A stretch of DNA of 64,000 nt, taken from Numida meleagris. Its lineage: Eukaryota; Chordata; Aves; Galliformes; Numididae. The notes beneath the pieces were generated by a model. The model searched no databases. It saw only the letters and a list, made by a program, of their open reading frames with translations, and was not told the DNA's origin. Each line of letters starts with the position of its first letter. The stretch's first letter is position 1. This document shows, piece by piece, positions 1-10,109 of this stretch. The stretch spans positions 13,867,701-13,931,700 of the forward strand of contig NC_034421.1 in NCBI RefSeq assembly GCF_002078875.1, read 5' to 3'. Position numbers and translations under genes: made by a program.

Positions 1-230
1 AGCCCTACGGCCCGCGGCACCGAGCGGTGGCGGGGGGAGGGGCGCGGCACGGCGGGGGCACGGCTGAGTTGTGGTTCTGCTCGGGACGCCGGGGTCAGCC
101 GGCTGTGCCGTGTGTCGGTACCCGCGTTAGAGCGCGGTGGGATGCGGGTGCGTTTGGTGCTGCTGAGTGTTAGCCCTGGGGAGCGAATCAGAAAGGTGAG
201 CACGGGAAAACTCCTGGTGTGAGACAGAGG
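1..230. promoter_or_regulatory. Edge of a CpG island, probably promoter of the gene left of the window
   Basis: The first 180 bases are very GC- and CpG-rich (runs such as gcggggggaggggcgcgg), unlike the DNA that follows. The stretch lies just past the 3' end of C16orf89. In human the next gene on that side is NAGPA, transcribed away from here, so this could be its promoter or 5' UTR (inference from synteny). A plus-strand ATG near 140 is followed by a good donor (aaag|gtgagc near 197), which could be a divergent non-coding first exon. No protein is recognised. Confidence 0.4.
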
Positions 231-233
231 CCG

Positions 234-239
234 TTTAAT
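234..239 (-). terminator. Poly(A) signal ATTAAA of C16orf89
   Basis: The plus strand reads tttaat, i.e. ATTAAA on the minus strand, 200 bases beyond the C16orf89 stop codon. It is the common variant hexamer and the only good one close to the stop, so the transcript probably ends near 210-220. Confidence 0.5.
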
Positions 240-438
240 CGGTAAAGCGAAACTTACAGACACACACATGCAAAGCAAATGAAGGAATGATTCCACCGTC
301 TCCCATCGGCAAGGAGAGGGAACAGCTCGTTCCCAGGAAAGCAGGGCTCGTGCCGTGTGATGCGGGAAGGCAAATGCTCCGGGGCCGGCCGGCTCTCGTT
401 GCAGGCAGCGTGCCCTCGGCGGCTGCAGTGCGCTGCTG

Positions 439-3400
439 TCAGCAGCAGTGGTAGCGGAGGAAGCCTCCAAGCGATCCCGCTGCAACGGCTGTGTGATGCG
501 AGGAACATCCGTCTGTGGGCAGAGTCACGGCACGAGGTGATGTGGCTTTGCGTAGGTGAGGGCCTGCGCTCGTTTGAAAGCCGTATGTATGCATTCGGAA
601 GGCTACAGCAAGGATTAGTGCGGGAGATGCAACAAGTCGGTCCTTGGGTTGGATGGTACAGCCGCTGTTGCCCCCTGATTTGTGTGTGACCCTGGCTTCG
701 CATTTGGCCTCGAGTAAATTGCTCTGTGCTCTGCTGCACCCAGCCGTTGAGGTAACGGTAATCCTGCTTTTCTGCCTAGCAGTAGTATTGTGACTCTGCA
801 CCTTGATGGTCAATGAAGAAAAAGCCTGTGCTTTATTGTATGGGAACTGCTGAGTCACGGCCTGAACCACAAACTGAGCACCTGGAGGAAAGACCCAGTC
901 AGCACTGGAGCGCAGTGGCAATTCACTGTGTGACCAGAAGGGCTGGAGCCTGGCTCTACCCCTCCTAGGCCTCATGTAGGGGCTGACTGCCCCTGAGGAA
1001 GGATCTCTGCCTGGAGATCCCTCCTTGGTGGAAGCTTTTCCCTGTGAACCCAGAATCTTCTGATGCAGGTGTGCGATCTACTGCCCTTCCCTTGTAGCAC
1101 CTTGCTGTCGTGCAGGTCCTTCCACCTCTTTTGTAACACCTTTTCCATTGTGTTGGTCCTTCTGATCGCTACGTTTATATAATGAGAAACACCTTATTTC
1201 ACGATATGAATCTCTATCACAATGTGAATAGCTTCAGCTGATGTTCCGTGCGCAAGGTGTCTGGATTTCCGAAGATGAGAAGCGTGGGCTGCCAGACAGA
1301 TTAATGCTGGGGCTGCTACATGAAATGGAAAATATCAGCATTTTAAGATTGCTGAATTTCCCTTCTGCTGGGCATCCTGACTCAGGGAGACGTGTGACTC
1401 CTTTTATGGGTGATAATGAGCACGAGCTCTTTACCTATTTCAGGTGCTCTATTTTAGAAATGCCTTATTAACTCTCTCTCTCAGGAACGCTTTCTTTTTT
1501 CTTTAAGACTGTTTTAATCGATGGTAAAATGATAATATTGGTGAATCGGCGAATGTGAAATTTACCTGACATCTCTTAGTAATTACCTGCATGCAGATTG
1601 GTGTTTCTAGGTACTGGTTTGTCAGGACCCTGAGTGCAGCAGCAGGCTGGCTTGGGTTGCTGTGGGGCTGTGCCCCATGGAGTGTTGGCTGCCTGTGCTG
1701 CAGCCAGCCTTGGCTTGCCTTCCCTTCAGGAACAGCCGACTCTTGTTATTTAGAGTATGTTTTTTCCAGGCCTTTTTCAGGCTCTGTTTATGGTGGCTTA
1801 TTTAGTACAGCACAGATTGAAGTTCTCATTCTGCATTCATGCTGTGAGATCTGTCTCCAAATGGACATTTGATAGTAAGATTCTTCCCTGTCAAAAAAAA
1901 CTTGGGGACTATTACCCCAGTAATATAATTCTTCTTATTAATGCAAACATCTGTGCGGAGAAGGACCTGGGGGTCCTGGTGGATGATAGGTTGGCCATGA
2001 GCCAGCAGATCCGGGGGTGCATTATAAGGAGAGTAGCCAGCAGGTCAAGGGAGGTGATCCTCCCCCTCTACTCTGCCCTGGTCAGGCCTCCCCTGGAGTA
2101 TCGTGTCCAGTTCTGGGCTCCCCAGTACAGAAAAGACAGGGATCTGCTGGAGAGAGCCCAGGGGAGGGCCACAAAGATGATAAAGGGCCTGAAGCATCTC
2201 CCCTGTGAGGAAAGGCTGGGGGAGCTGGGTCTGTTCAGCCTTGAGAAAAGAAGACTCAGAGGTGATCTTATTAATGTTTATAAATGTCTTAAGTGTGGGA
2301 GTCAAAGGGACATGGCCAACCTCTTTTCAGCGGTCTGTGGGGACAGGACAAGGGGAAATGGCCATGAACTGGAGCATAGGAAGTTCCCCACCAATATGCA
2401 AAGGAACTTCTTCACAGTGAGGGTGATGGAACACCAGAATGGGCTGCCCAGAGAAGTTGTGGATTCTCCTTCTCTGGAGATATTCAAGACCTGTCTGGGC
2501 GCCGAGCTGTGCAGCCTGGTCTAGGGAGCCTGCTTTGCAAGGGGTTGGACACAATGATCTCTAGAGGTCCCTTCCAACCCCTGTGATTCTGTGATTCTTT
2601 CCGTTAGGGAAAGAAGAAAATTGCTTGTACATTTATAAAAAGAGAAGTTATATTTACCCAGGGAACGACTGTGCCAATTTGTGTTATTGAATAATTTCTG
2701 CACAGTTGTTCAGCAGCAAGTGGAACAAAAGCTTTCCAAAAAGCACACCTTCATTTAAACATACGCAAAACACACTTTAAATACCTGCAAACATCTTTTC
2801 CCTTCTCTTAACTCTCCTGAGCAGCTTCTTTTCGTCTTCTACTCCAGAAGAGTGCTCTAACTCTTGACCTGGAGAGAGAAAATCGGTTATTTTGGTTTGG
2901 GGCTTTGGTTTTTTTGTCGTCGTTTTTAGTTTTGTGGTGATTTGCTGTTTAAAAAAAAAAAAAAGAAAATATGGGAGGTGAATTGCTGCTCAGTGCTGAG
3001 GGCACTTTTGTTCACAGTGAACAAGACTTGTTAACACCTCTGTTTCTGAAGTTTCTGTTCTCTGAAGCAGAGGCAATGGACCATTCTTACAGCTGGCCAA
3101 ACAGATTTCCAGTGAGGAGTGTTACAGATGGGCTGAGGTTTTGGCATTCTGTATGAGGAGATGTGTTTTTTGTGCTGAAGCCAGTGTAGCGTTTGTGAAA
3201 GATTTTGTCCATGACAAACACTAATATTTGTTCCTATTCCAGTGGAATATTCACTCCTGCAGGGTGTGGCTTACTCACTAGGTTCTCCAAAGCATCCTTC
3301 TTCAGGCATCTGCCAAGTGAGAATCTTCTCCAGCCATCTGAGTTTGTAGAAGTCAGAGAAACCAGACATGCCACAGAGCATAACTAGGGGAATCAAGATG

Positions 3401-6400
3401 CAAAAACACAGCTTTTAAAATTTTTATTGCTTTATATGCTCTCCAGCAGGCAATATGCTCATAAAGCTTACCCAAAATCATGCCACGTTAATGCTAAAAA
3501 TCAATGTTAACAGCAGATTTAGGAAAATAAATTCCAGATTTGGAAATGATGTCCCTTACACTATAGTCATTGTACGTATGCTGCACCACGAGCTTTACTT
3601 AACTAAGCATCTTAAGTTTTAGATTAGGATTTAGCTCGTAAAATTCAAGGTGATATCTGAGATTGAAGTTTTAAACGTTGTATAGCTGAGTAATGTAGCA
3701 AAGCTCTCTTATTTTTTGTTAGGTGAGTCATTACTACTGAAGAAAAAGCTTAGCTTTCATTATGTTGATGTTGGTGGTAGGTGGATGACTGGTCTAGATG
3801 GTCTTGGAGGTCTTTTCCAGCCTCGGTGATTCTATGATTTCACAAGAACATTTACCATGTTCTTGGTTATCAGGAAGCAGGTTACGTACTGTTTTCCATG
3901 AAAAGGTCTCGAGAAGAAACGTTGAATCCATTGTTTTCGATCTCCAAGTTTATTTTCATCATGCTAGCACAGAAAATATTCTTGTAGTGCTGGGTCCTTA
4001 GGAACACATGATCAGAGCATCCTTTCTGGATACAGAAAAGAACTTGTTCTTTTTTGTTTGTTATTTTTCCCCCCTCCAATCTGGAATAGGGAAGAGGGGG
4101 TCTGAGAGCTATGAACTGATATTGATAATCTTATACAGGATTCAAATATTTTGTGAAAAGTCAAATCATGTTATTTCATTGCAGGATGCATTTTCACAGA
4201 CCGTAGACTCCCCGCAATATAATGGGTGTCTCTCTTAATTAATCTTGGTGAATGGAAAAGAGTATCAGTATATGGTACCTGCATAGCAAGCAAGGACCAT
4301 CATTGTCAACCTGTTTCAAGACTAGCAAGACTTGCTTGGTTATCTACCCATGGTGTTGTCCCAGTAGACACAGATACTAGATGGTGCCTAAGATCCTGTG
4401 AGGTGCGAGTACTGTGCTGTTGGTTACTGAATATGTGTCAGATGTACAACATGCATGTTATGCTTTGCAACTGGAATGTCTGTTCTGCCGGTTCTACATT
4501 CTACAGATATTTTATGATGAAGAACATAGATGAAGTATTGTGTTAATCAGTAGGGAAAGGTGTAGCTTGAATATCGAGTTGAGAAATTGGGGGTAACATA
4601 ACCAATAAAATTATAAATATGTTCCTAGCTGTGATATATCATCACAGTTCAGGGCATTTGTGAGTGGAATCAAAGAATCACAGGCTCTTTATCTAAACTA
4701 GGTTTAGAAACTGTTTGGAGAAACCTGTCTCAGCGTCTCCTCCCTCAGTTCTCTCTTTTCAATGCAACCCTTGCTTCCTCTTTTTTTTTTTTTTAACTTT
4801 TTTCTTTACTTTCAAGGTGATTTTTAAGATCTTGGGTAGTCTCCCTTGATGGACACTTGGCAAAACCATAACTCCTTCTGCCCAACTTAAGCCCCTTCCT
4901 AGAATATTCAAATCCATTATTATCCGTGTATTATATTGGCTGTCATAAATCTTCCGTAATAAAGCTTGTCACGTACCACATCAGCAAATATGAAGTAGAG
5001 GAGCTGATGGGACAAGCAGTAATTGGAGCAAGCTGGTTTTGTCATTGTGTTCCTGCAGGCGCTTGTGACAGTGCAGGACTCGCCATTCTCTTTCCTGTTG
5101 AAGAACAGCAACATAGATAAAGAGTCTGATACAAGAAGACTTATTCCCCTTCCTGAACAGGAGAAGGTAACCCTCGTTTTCTGCTTCTCAGGGTAAATAC
5201 AAACACAACAGAAAAGCCTCATAAAACAGTGGCAGTCAGAAAGGATCTGCTGATACTACTGAAACTTACCATGTTCCTAGCAAATACGTAAAGCACGCAT
5301 CACTCATTTTCTCTGTAAAACACTCGGTACTACCAAATGAAGTATAGGCCATCAGGGTATCAGTCTGGTTCCATGAGTGGGGAAAGATCCAAAAATGTGG
5401 TCCTAGAATTGGTGCAAATTCTGAAAGCAAGTCGTAGAAGAAAGCCTTTAATTAAAGGTGTAGTCAAGGGAGATTTCAGCTCCTGCTTGATTTCTTATGT
5501 CTGTCCATACCTGAAGGCGTTCTTGCATGTGTGTGGATGTTGCCTTTCTGTGGCCTTCAGAACTAGTCCTTAGTCCTTTTCCCCAGGCCACCCAAAAAAT
5601 CAGCAGTGATAACTGTCAAGAATTCAGATTAGTGCTGCCATGTTCCAGATGCTCACTAGCCTTTCTTTTGTAAGCGATCTCAGGATAGATACTAGATTCT
5701 AAGTAACCTGTTTCTTTTTATTAATTTGAGCATCCTTGTTGTTTCATAGGTAATTGTATAGAGGCAAAACACTGCAATACAAATACCTTGAGCGTGAACA
5801 AGAACTAAATTCTTTTAGCACTAAAGGTAGAAGTTATTTTTACCTTTGAAATATGTGGGGTCATTCTGCGCTAGAAAATGCGTTGCTTTTTCAAGCAGAG
5901 AAGACAGCTTCTTTACCATGCTTTCAACTCGTGCATGCTGCGCAAGCAATTCCTGTTTCGAGGGCCATTTTTCCAGGGCTCCTTTCAAATAGCCTGCAGA
6001 AATACCATTTGTTTCATATACTACCATAAGGTCTCAGCCTGCTCTTTTTTTTTTTTTTCGTCCTCCTTTTTAAAATACAGTTTTGCAGCCTCCCCTGGTG
6101 ACTGCCACCAATGTTTCTTAAAATGGGATTTAACACAGAACCAAATCAAGTGATGCAATATTCTAGAACACACTATACCAATGTATTGTCTGCTGTGGCT
6201 TGGTTAGCAGGTACCTTACTGCAGAGCATTTTGCCACTGCAGTTAGAAGCCAAGCTAGTACTTGATATAATATGATATGAAGGAAGAAATGAAAGCTATG
6301 AAATATGGTTAGTGTGATCTCTGTAAGAGAGCATGTTATGATGTTGCAGAGGTGGTCAAGCATTCCTGTAACCCCCTTTTTTGCTTCTGCTAAAGAATGG

Positions 6401-8018
6401 ATGCTCCAACAATGTTCGATCAAATTGAGAGGCTTCTGAGACAGATGGAAATGTTCAGCCCAGAGAAAAGAAGATGTGGGGTTGGAAATCTCTTCAGTGT
6501 GTGCAGTTATCTGAAGGGAGAGTGCACAGAGGATGGAGCTGTGCTCCTTTCACTGGAGGCCAGTGACAGAACAAGATGCCAAAGGTACAAACTGAAACAC
6601 AGGAGGTTCTGTCTGAGCACAGGGAAACACTTTCTCATTGGGAAAGTGACCAAGCACTGGAACAAGGTGCCCAGAGAGGTTGTGGAGTCTCTGTCCTTGG
6701 AGATACTCAGAAAGCCCAGGGCATGTTCCTGGGTCACCTGCTCTAGGTAGCTGTGCATGAGCAGAGGTTTGGGCTAGGTCACCTCCAGAGATTCCTTCCA
6801 ACCTCAGCTATTCTGTGATTCTGTGAAATGGATAGCATCCACATGGGAAAAGAGAGGGGGGGGGAAAAAAGAGGATTTCTCAAATCTCTAGATTACCCAA
6901 GAGATCACTCACACTTCTATAGGCAAAGGACTGTTTAATTAGATGCAAGATGGCAGATGACCACTGCTCTTTTTATGTTTGCTTCCTGTCCTTTGTGCTT
7001 CTGTGAGTTTGGCAGACTGTGTGCAGCATGTTTGCAGAGCATTCTGTTAGTCCTTCAACTTCTGTAGCTGGCTGGCTGTGCATCTGTTTGCACTCCAAGC
7101 TTGCTTGAGTGATATCAAGTTACTACCTTTACTGTTTTGTTTATGAAGAATATCTAACCTGAACAGATCTTGACGCCTTCCTGAGGTGACAAATTAGCCA
7201 CATATTCAGGTTACCACCTACTCTCAAGTTCCTCTGGTACGCTGGAAGACATGGATGTGGCTTAGGGAGTGCTAACGTCCCTCTGCCCTCTCTGCTGCAC
7301 CCGAGTTTCAGATAAGGCAGGTGCTGAAGAAGGGGAATGCTGAGAACACTATCAAGCTCTGATCCCAAACTGGGGAAGGGCCTCTCTGTGATAAGGAAGT
7401 GTCAGTGCTGGAGGTAGCATGGAGCACACCCAGGTTGACTGTGCCTTTTATTAGCCCTAAAGTGTATGTATTGAAGCAATTTTTATCCATAATTGATTTG
7501 GATTCTACAGGGGAATATAATGCCAGGTATTATCAAATAGTTTGAAATATTCTTTTTACTGTTCATTTCATTCCTCCCAATCCAAAGATAACCCAAATTG
7601 GGTCTTCTTAAAAACAAGAACCACCAAGGTTTCTTTCTTCTAAGACATAATTGTGATGCAAACAACAGCTGAATCACTTCACTACTCCTGTCATTGCATT
7701 TAAGGAACTGACTCTAAAATATGATAAAAATTATTTTAGAAATTTATATATATATATACATGTCATGCTACTAGCAGTCAAATCTGCTTAATGTAAAGTC
7801 AAGGAAGCCAGTATCTCAAAAATGCCAGTCTGAGTCACAGTACCTTGCAAAACATGAAATCCCAGCACTGCATCTAGATTGATGTCCTGATACCGATTCT
7901 CCATGAAGATGGTCACCTTCTCAAGCGCAGAAATGATGGAGCTCCTCACGTCAGGCTCAGTTTTCAAGAAGCTACCCTTGCAGGTAAAGACCAGCAGCAA
8001 GAAGAGCATGTACAGCAT
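439..8018 (-). CDS. C16orf89: C16orf89 orthologue (UPF0764 family secreted protein)
   Basis: Minus-strand gene of 8 coding exons: 8018-7844, 5993-5844, 5420-5270, 5094-4977, 4025-3890, 3383-3279, 2868-2785, 512-439. All introns are GT-AG and the exons sum to 993 nt (330 codons plus stop) with every phase closing. The start at 8018 was preferred to the in-frame ATG at 8099 because it opens directly into a hydrophobic signal peptide ([15 protein letters not shown]). Family blocks are visible: [12 protein letters not shown] in exon 1; [11 protein letters not shown] in exon 3; [16 protein letters not shown] in exon 4; [14 protein letters not shown] across exons 5/6; [13 protein letters not shown] in exon 6; DGCSSHHTA in exon 8. 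The human protein is a secreted product of unknown function with strong thyroid expression. It carries a proline-rich tail that is absent here: the reading frame stops just after GGFLRYHCC. It lies divergently beside ALG1, as in human 16p13.3. Confidence 0.93.
1952..2598 (+). mobile_element. CR1 LINE, 5'-truncated, 3' end intact
   Basis: This is the end of CR1 ORF2 followed by the CR1 3' UTR and the terminal gattctgtgattct repeat. It starts with the family-typical agaaggacctgggggtcctgg. Its long open frame (1757-2524) is the tail of the LINE polyprotein, not a host gene. It sits in the last intron of C16orf89 (513-2784), antisense to the gene. Confidence 0.93.
3764..3839 (+). mobile_element. 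Short CR1 3' tail
   Basis: Only the last ~75 bases of a CR1 remain: gactggtctagatggtcttggaggtc, then ttccagcctcggtgattctatgatt. It lies in C16orf89 intron 5, just beyond exon 5. Confidence 0.75.
6425..6826 (+). mobile_element. CR1 LINE fragment, diverged
   Basis: The end of a CR1 with clear landmarks (cagcccagagaaaagaag; ttgtggagtctctgtccttgga; tail ctattctgtgattctgtga) but many substitutions, so an older copy than the one at 1952-2598. It lies in C16orf89 intron 1. Confidence 0.85.
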
Positions 8019-8499
8019 TGCTACTGCGCTCAGAGGTTGCCTAACTTCTGAATAAATGCCACTTGCTCCCAGCAGGCCCTGCTTTGTAGGACAGAACACT
8101 TTCCCTTGCCAGTTTAACCACAGGTATGCTGCTGTGGTCTCACAGAAAGCCTGGCTGCCAGCTTCTGTGCCAGGAAATGTCTCAGACCTTTAAATGTCAG
8201 CCAGTGCACTTGGCAGGTCAGTTCAACAGATCAAATCCAGTCCTTCCTCCTCAGCTTCAATACGGTTCTTGTGGCTGCCATCAGAAGAGGGACCCTCTCT
8301 CTTGTATGTAGAAACAAGAGAGGTGAAAGACTGTCCTTCTGCAATTCAAAGTCGAATTTTGGAAGCGTGCACAGTGCTTTTGAGGAAAGTACTGAGAAAT
8401 CATTTCTTAGAGCACTTTTACGGCAGGGGTTTGTGCATGCGCTGGTGAGTGGACTGCCACGCCTGGTGTGCAAAAGGCAAGGGGAGTCTGCTGGTTGGG

Positions 8500-8758
8500 A
8501 ATCATAGAATGGCCTGGGTTGAAAAGGACCTCAAAGATCATTGAGTTTCAACGCCCCTGCTGAGTGCAGAGTTGCCAACCACTAGACCAGGCTGCCCAGA
8601 GCCACGTCCAGCCTGGCCTTGAATGCCTCCAGGGACGAGGCAACCACAACCTCCTTGGGCAACCTGCTCCAGTGCGTCACCACCCTCTGTGTGAAAAACT
8701 TCCTCCTAATATCTAACCTAAATCTCCCCTGTCTCAGTTTAAAACCATTCCCCCTTGA
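8500..8758 (-). mobile_element. CR1 LINE fragment in reverse orientation
   Basis: On the plus strand it begins atcatagaatggcctgggtt and runs through the reversed CR1 3' UTR to ttaaaaccattcccccttg. It lies upstream of the C16orf89 start and left of the ALG1 duplication. Confidence 0.92.
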
Positions 8759-9262
8759 AATGAAGGGCTATGTAGAGGAAGGGCCTTGCTGTATGTTTCT
8801 GCCTGCTCCGAGTCCTCACCAGTAAACACGTTAAGTGCGTTTATCCATCTCCACAGGATGGTGGCTGCAGTGGTGCAGGTGGCGGTGCTGGGGCATGGGG
8901 CCTGAGGCAAGCGCGTTGACAGGGCCGGGCCGGGATCCAGGCCTGTGGGTGCCGGTGGTCAGAGACTGGGGAGAAGAGGGAGAGGAAATCTGCGTGCAGA
9001 ATCGTTCCCTACTGGAGGTGGCTGGGATGTCTCTGCTCAGGGCTGCCTGGTCCAGGACGGGGTGCAGCGCACACGGGCTGTGCATCCTGCGGAGCCTCCC
9101 GTGTGCTGGGAGCATTTGGCTGTGTGGGCTGGAGCAAATCGGAGGGCAGCTGGTGCGGGTCAGTAGGGATCTCTGCTTTTCTTTTTTGCTATTCTTGTTT
9201 TTACCTGGTGAGTTTATCAATCTGTGTGTCCTCGGATTGTTTTCCTAGATAAAAAGCAGAAT
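8759..9262. other. Intergenic, no gene seen
   Basis: Unique-looking, moderately GC-rich DNA between a CR1 copy and the ALG1 exon-3 duplicate. A 137-codon open frame (8835-9248) has a low-complexity Trp/Arg/Gly-rich composition and no recognisable domain, so it is probably fortuitous. Confidence 0.5.
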
Positions 9263-9720
9263 GGGAGCTCAGGGGGATGGCGATGTTTCTGTGACAACGG
9301 GTCTCTGTTGTTGCTGTAAAGCTTTCTGATAGCTGATACTCTGTGGCATGTGTGTTTCTGTTTGTGGAACTCTGATACTCCAATGGGATTTTCTGCCATT
9401 TTGCAGGTGGAACGAAGCTTTTCCAGTATGTTGTAGAAGACGTTGCCCAGACAATACAGTTCCTATAGGCAATGCTGAAGATGGATCCGCCTTTCTATGT
9501 TCATCTTTGGGTATGTTTTGTGTGTAGGTAACATTAATGGTATTGCATTCCAACACGTTTCTAGCAGTCCTGGACACTGGCATTTCTGTATTTGGCAACG
9601 AGAACCTCTCTGTGTGCAAAGTTCCTTTAAAGCAGTGCAATCTCATTCGATTGGTTTTCCTTTTCTCAGTTGCTAAATGTTTGTCACTCTACCACAGTCT
9701 TAAAATGTCCTTCTTCTTTT
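9263..9720 (+). pseudogene. Partial tandem duplicate of ALG1 exon 3 with flanking intron
   Basis: The segment aligns along its whole length with 10732-11507, the end of ALG1 intron 2, exon 3 and most of intron 3. The exon-like part is 9407-9510, exactly 104 nt like the real exon 3 (10886-10989), and keeps the acceptor (ttttgcag) and a donor (gtatgt). Read in the parental frame it carries an in-frame TAG at 9466-9468 where the real exon has TAC. Many substitutions separate the copies. The real intron 3 has a CR1 at 11173-11455; the copy has none, so it preserves the empty site near 9668. It lies upstream of ALG1 exon 1 and could not be spliced into the normal protein. Confidence 0.9.
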
Positions 9721-9957
9721 AGTTATTAAACACAAATCTGCCAAATTAACATCAAAAGTGTTCCTGGTCAAGCAGCTCATTCATGGACGGTTCAGTTGGG
9801 AAGAAACTACCCCTCTAGACAAGACCTTGCCAGGGCACATCCCAGGATTTCGAGGATCCCCATATTATGGGATTGCCGTAGTGGTTGAAAAACGGGGCCC
9901 CTTGCGTGATGGGGGCAATATGCGCCCACATGGTGGAATATCTTCCTGGCCTCAGTA
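9721..9957 (+). other. Unexplained open stretch upstream of ALG1
   Basis: After the duplicate, the plus strand stays open from about 9722 to the TAG at 9956-9958. The first ATG is at 9758, and short peptides such as VKQLIHGRFSWEETTPLDKT and PGFRGSPYYGIAVVVEKRGP are encoded. Base composition is even and the reading looks protein-like, but I recognise no family. It may be a piece of an old retrocopy or transposon, or chance. Confidence 0.3.
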
Positions 9958-9959
9958 AA

Positions 9960-10109
9960 GATGCACTGATTACAAAAGGACGTTAGCCGGCCACTTCCAC
10001 TGCGGCAACGACTCCGCTTTCTGGACATCGCCTCCAGGGACGCCTCCGGGCGTGGCATCCTCGCCACAGGGGGGCGCCCTGCCCGGCGCGGGCTCCCCAA
10101 GATGGCGGC
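9960..10109 (+). promoter_or_regulatory. ALG1 CpG promoter with YY1-type site over the start codon
   Basis: GC- and CpG-rich DNA without a TATA box immediately upstream of the ALG1 ATG. AAGATGGCGGC at 10099-10109 matches the YY1 consensus exactly and includes the start codon, an arrangement common in housekeeping genes. An ETS-like cacttcc lies near 9991. CCACAGGGGGGCGCCC at 10064-10079 resembles a CTCF core but with mismatches. Confidence 0.6.

Noticed and set aside
1757..2524. 255-codon plus-strand ORF as a host gene
   Set aside because: Nearly all of it is the end of CR1 ORF2; it has no host start or splice context.
8835..9248. 137-codon ORF upstream of the ALG1 duplicate
   Set aside because: Odd composition, overlapped by an equally long ORF on the other strand, no domain.
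10064..10080. CTCF site in the ALG1 promoter
   Set aside because: Similar to the core but with two mismatches at important positions; too weak to call.
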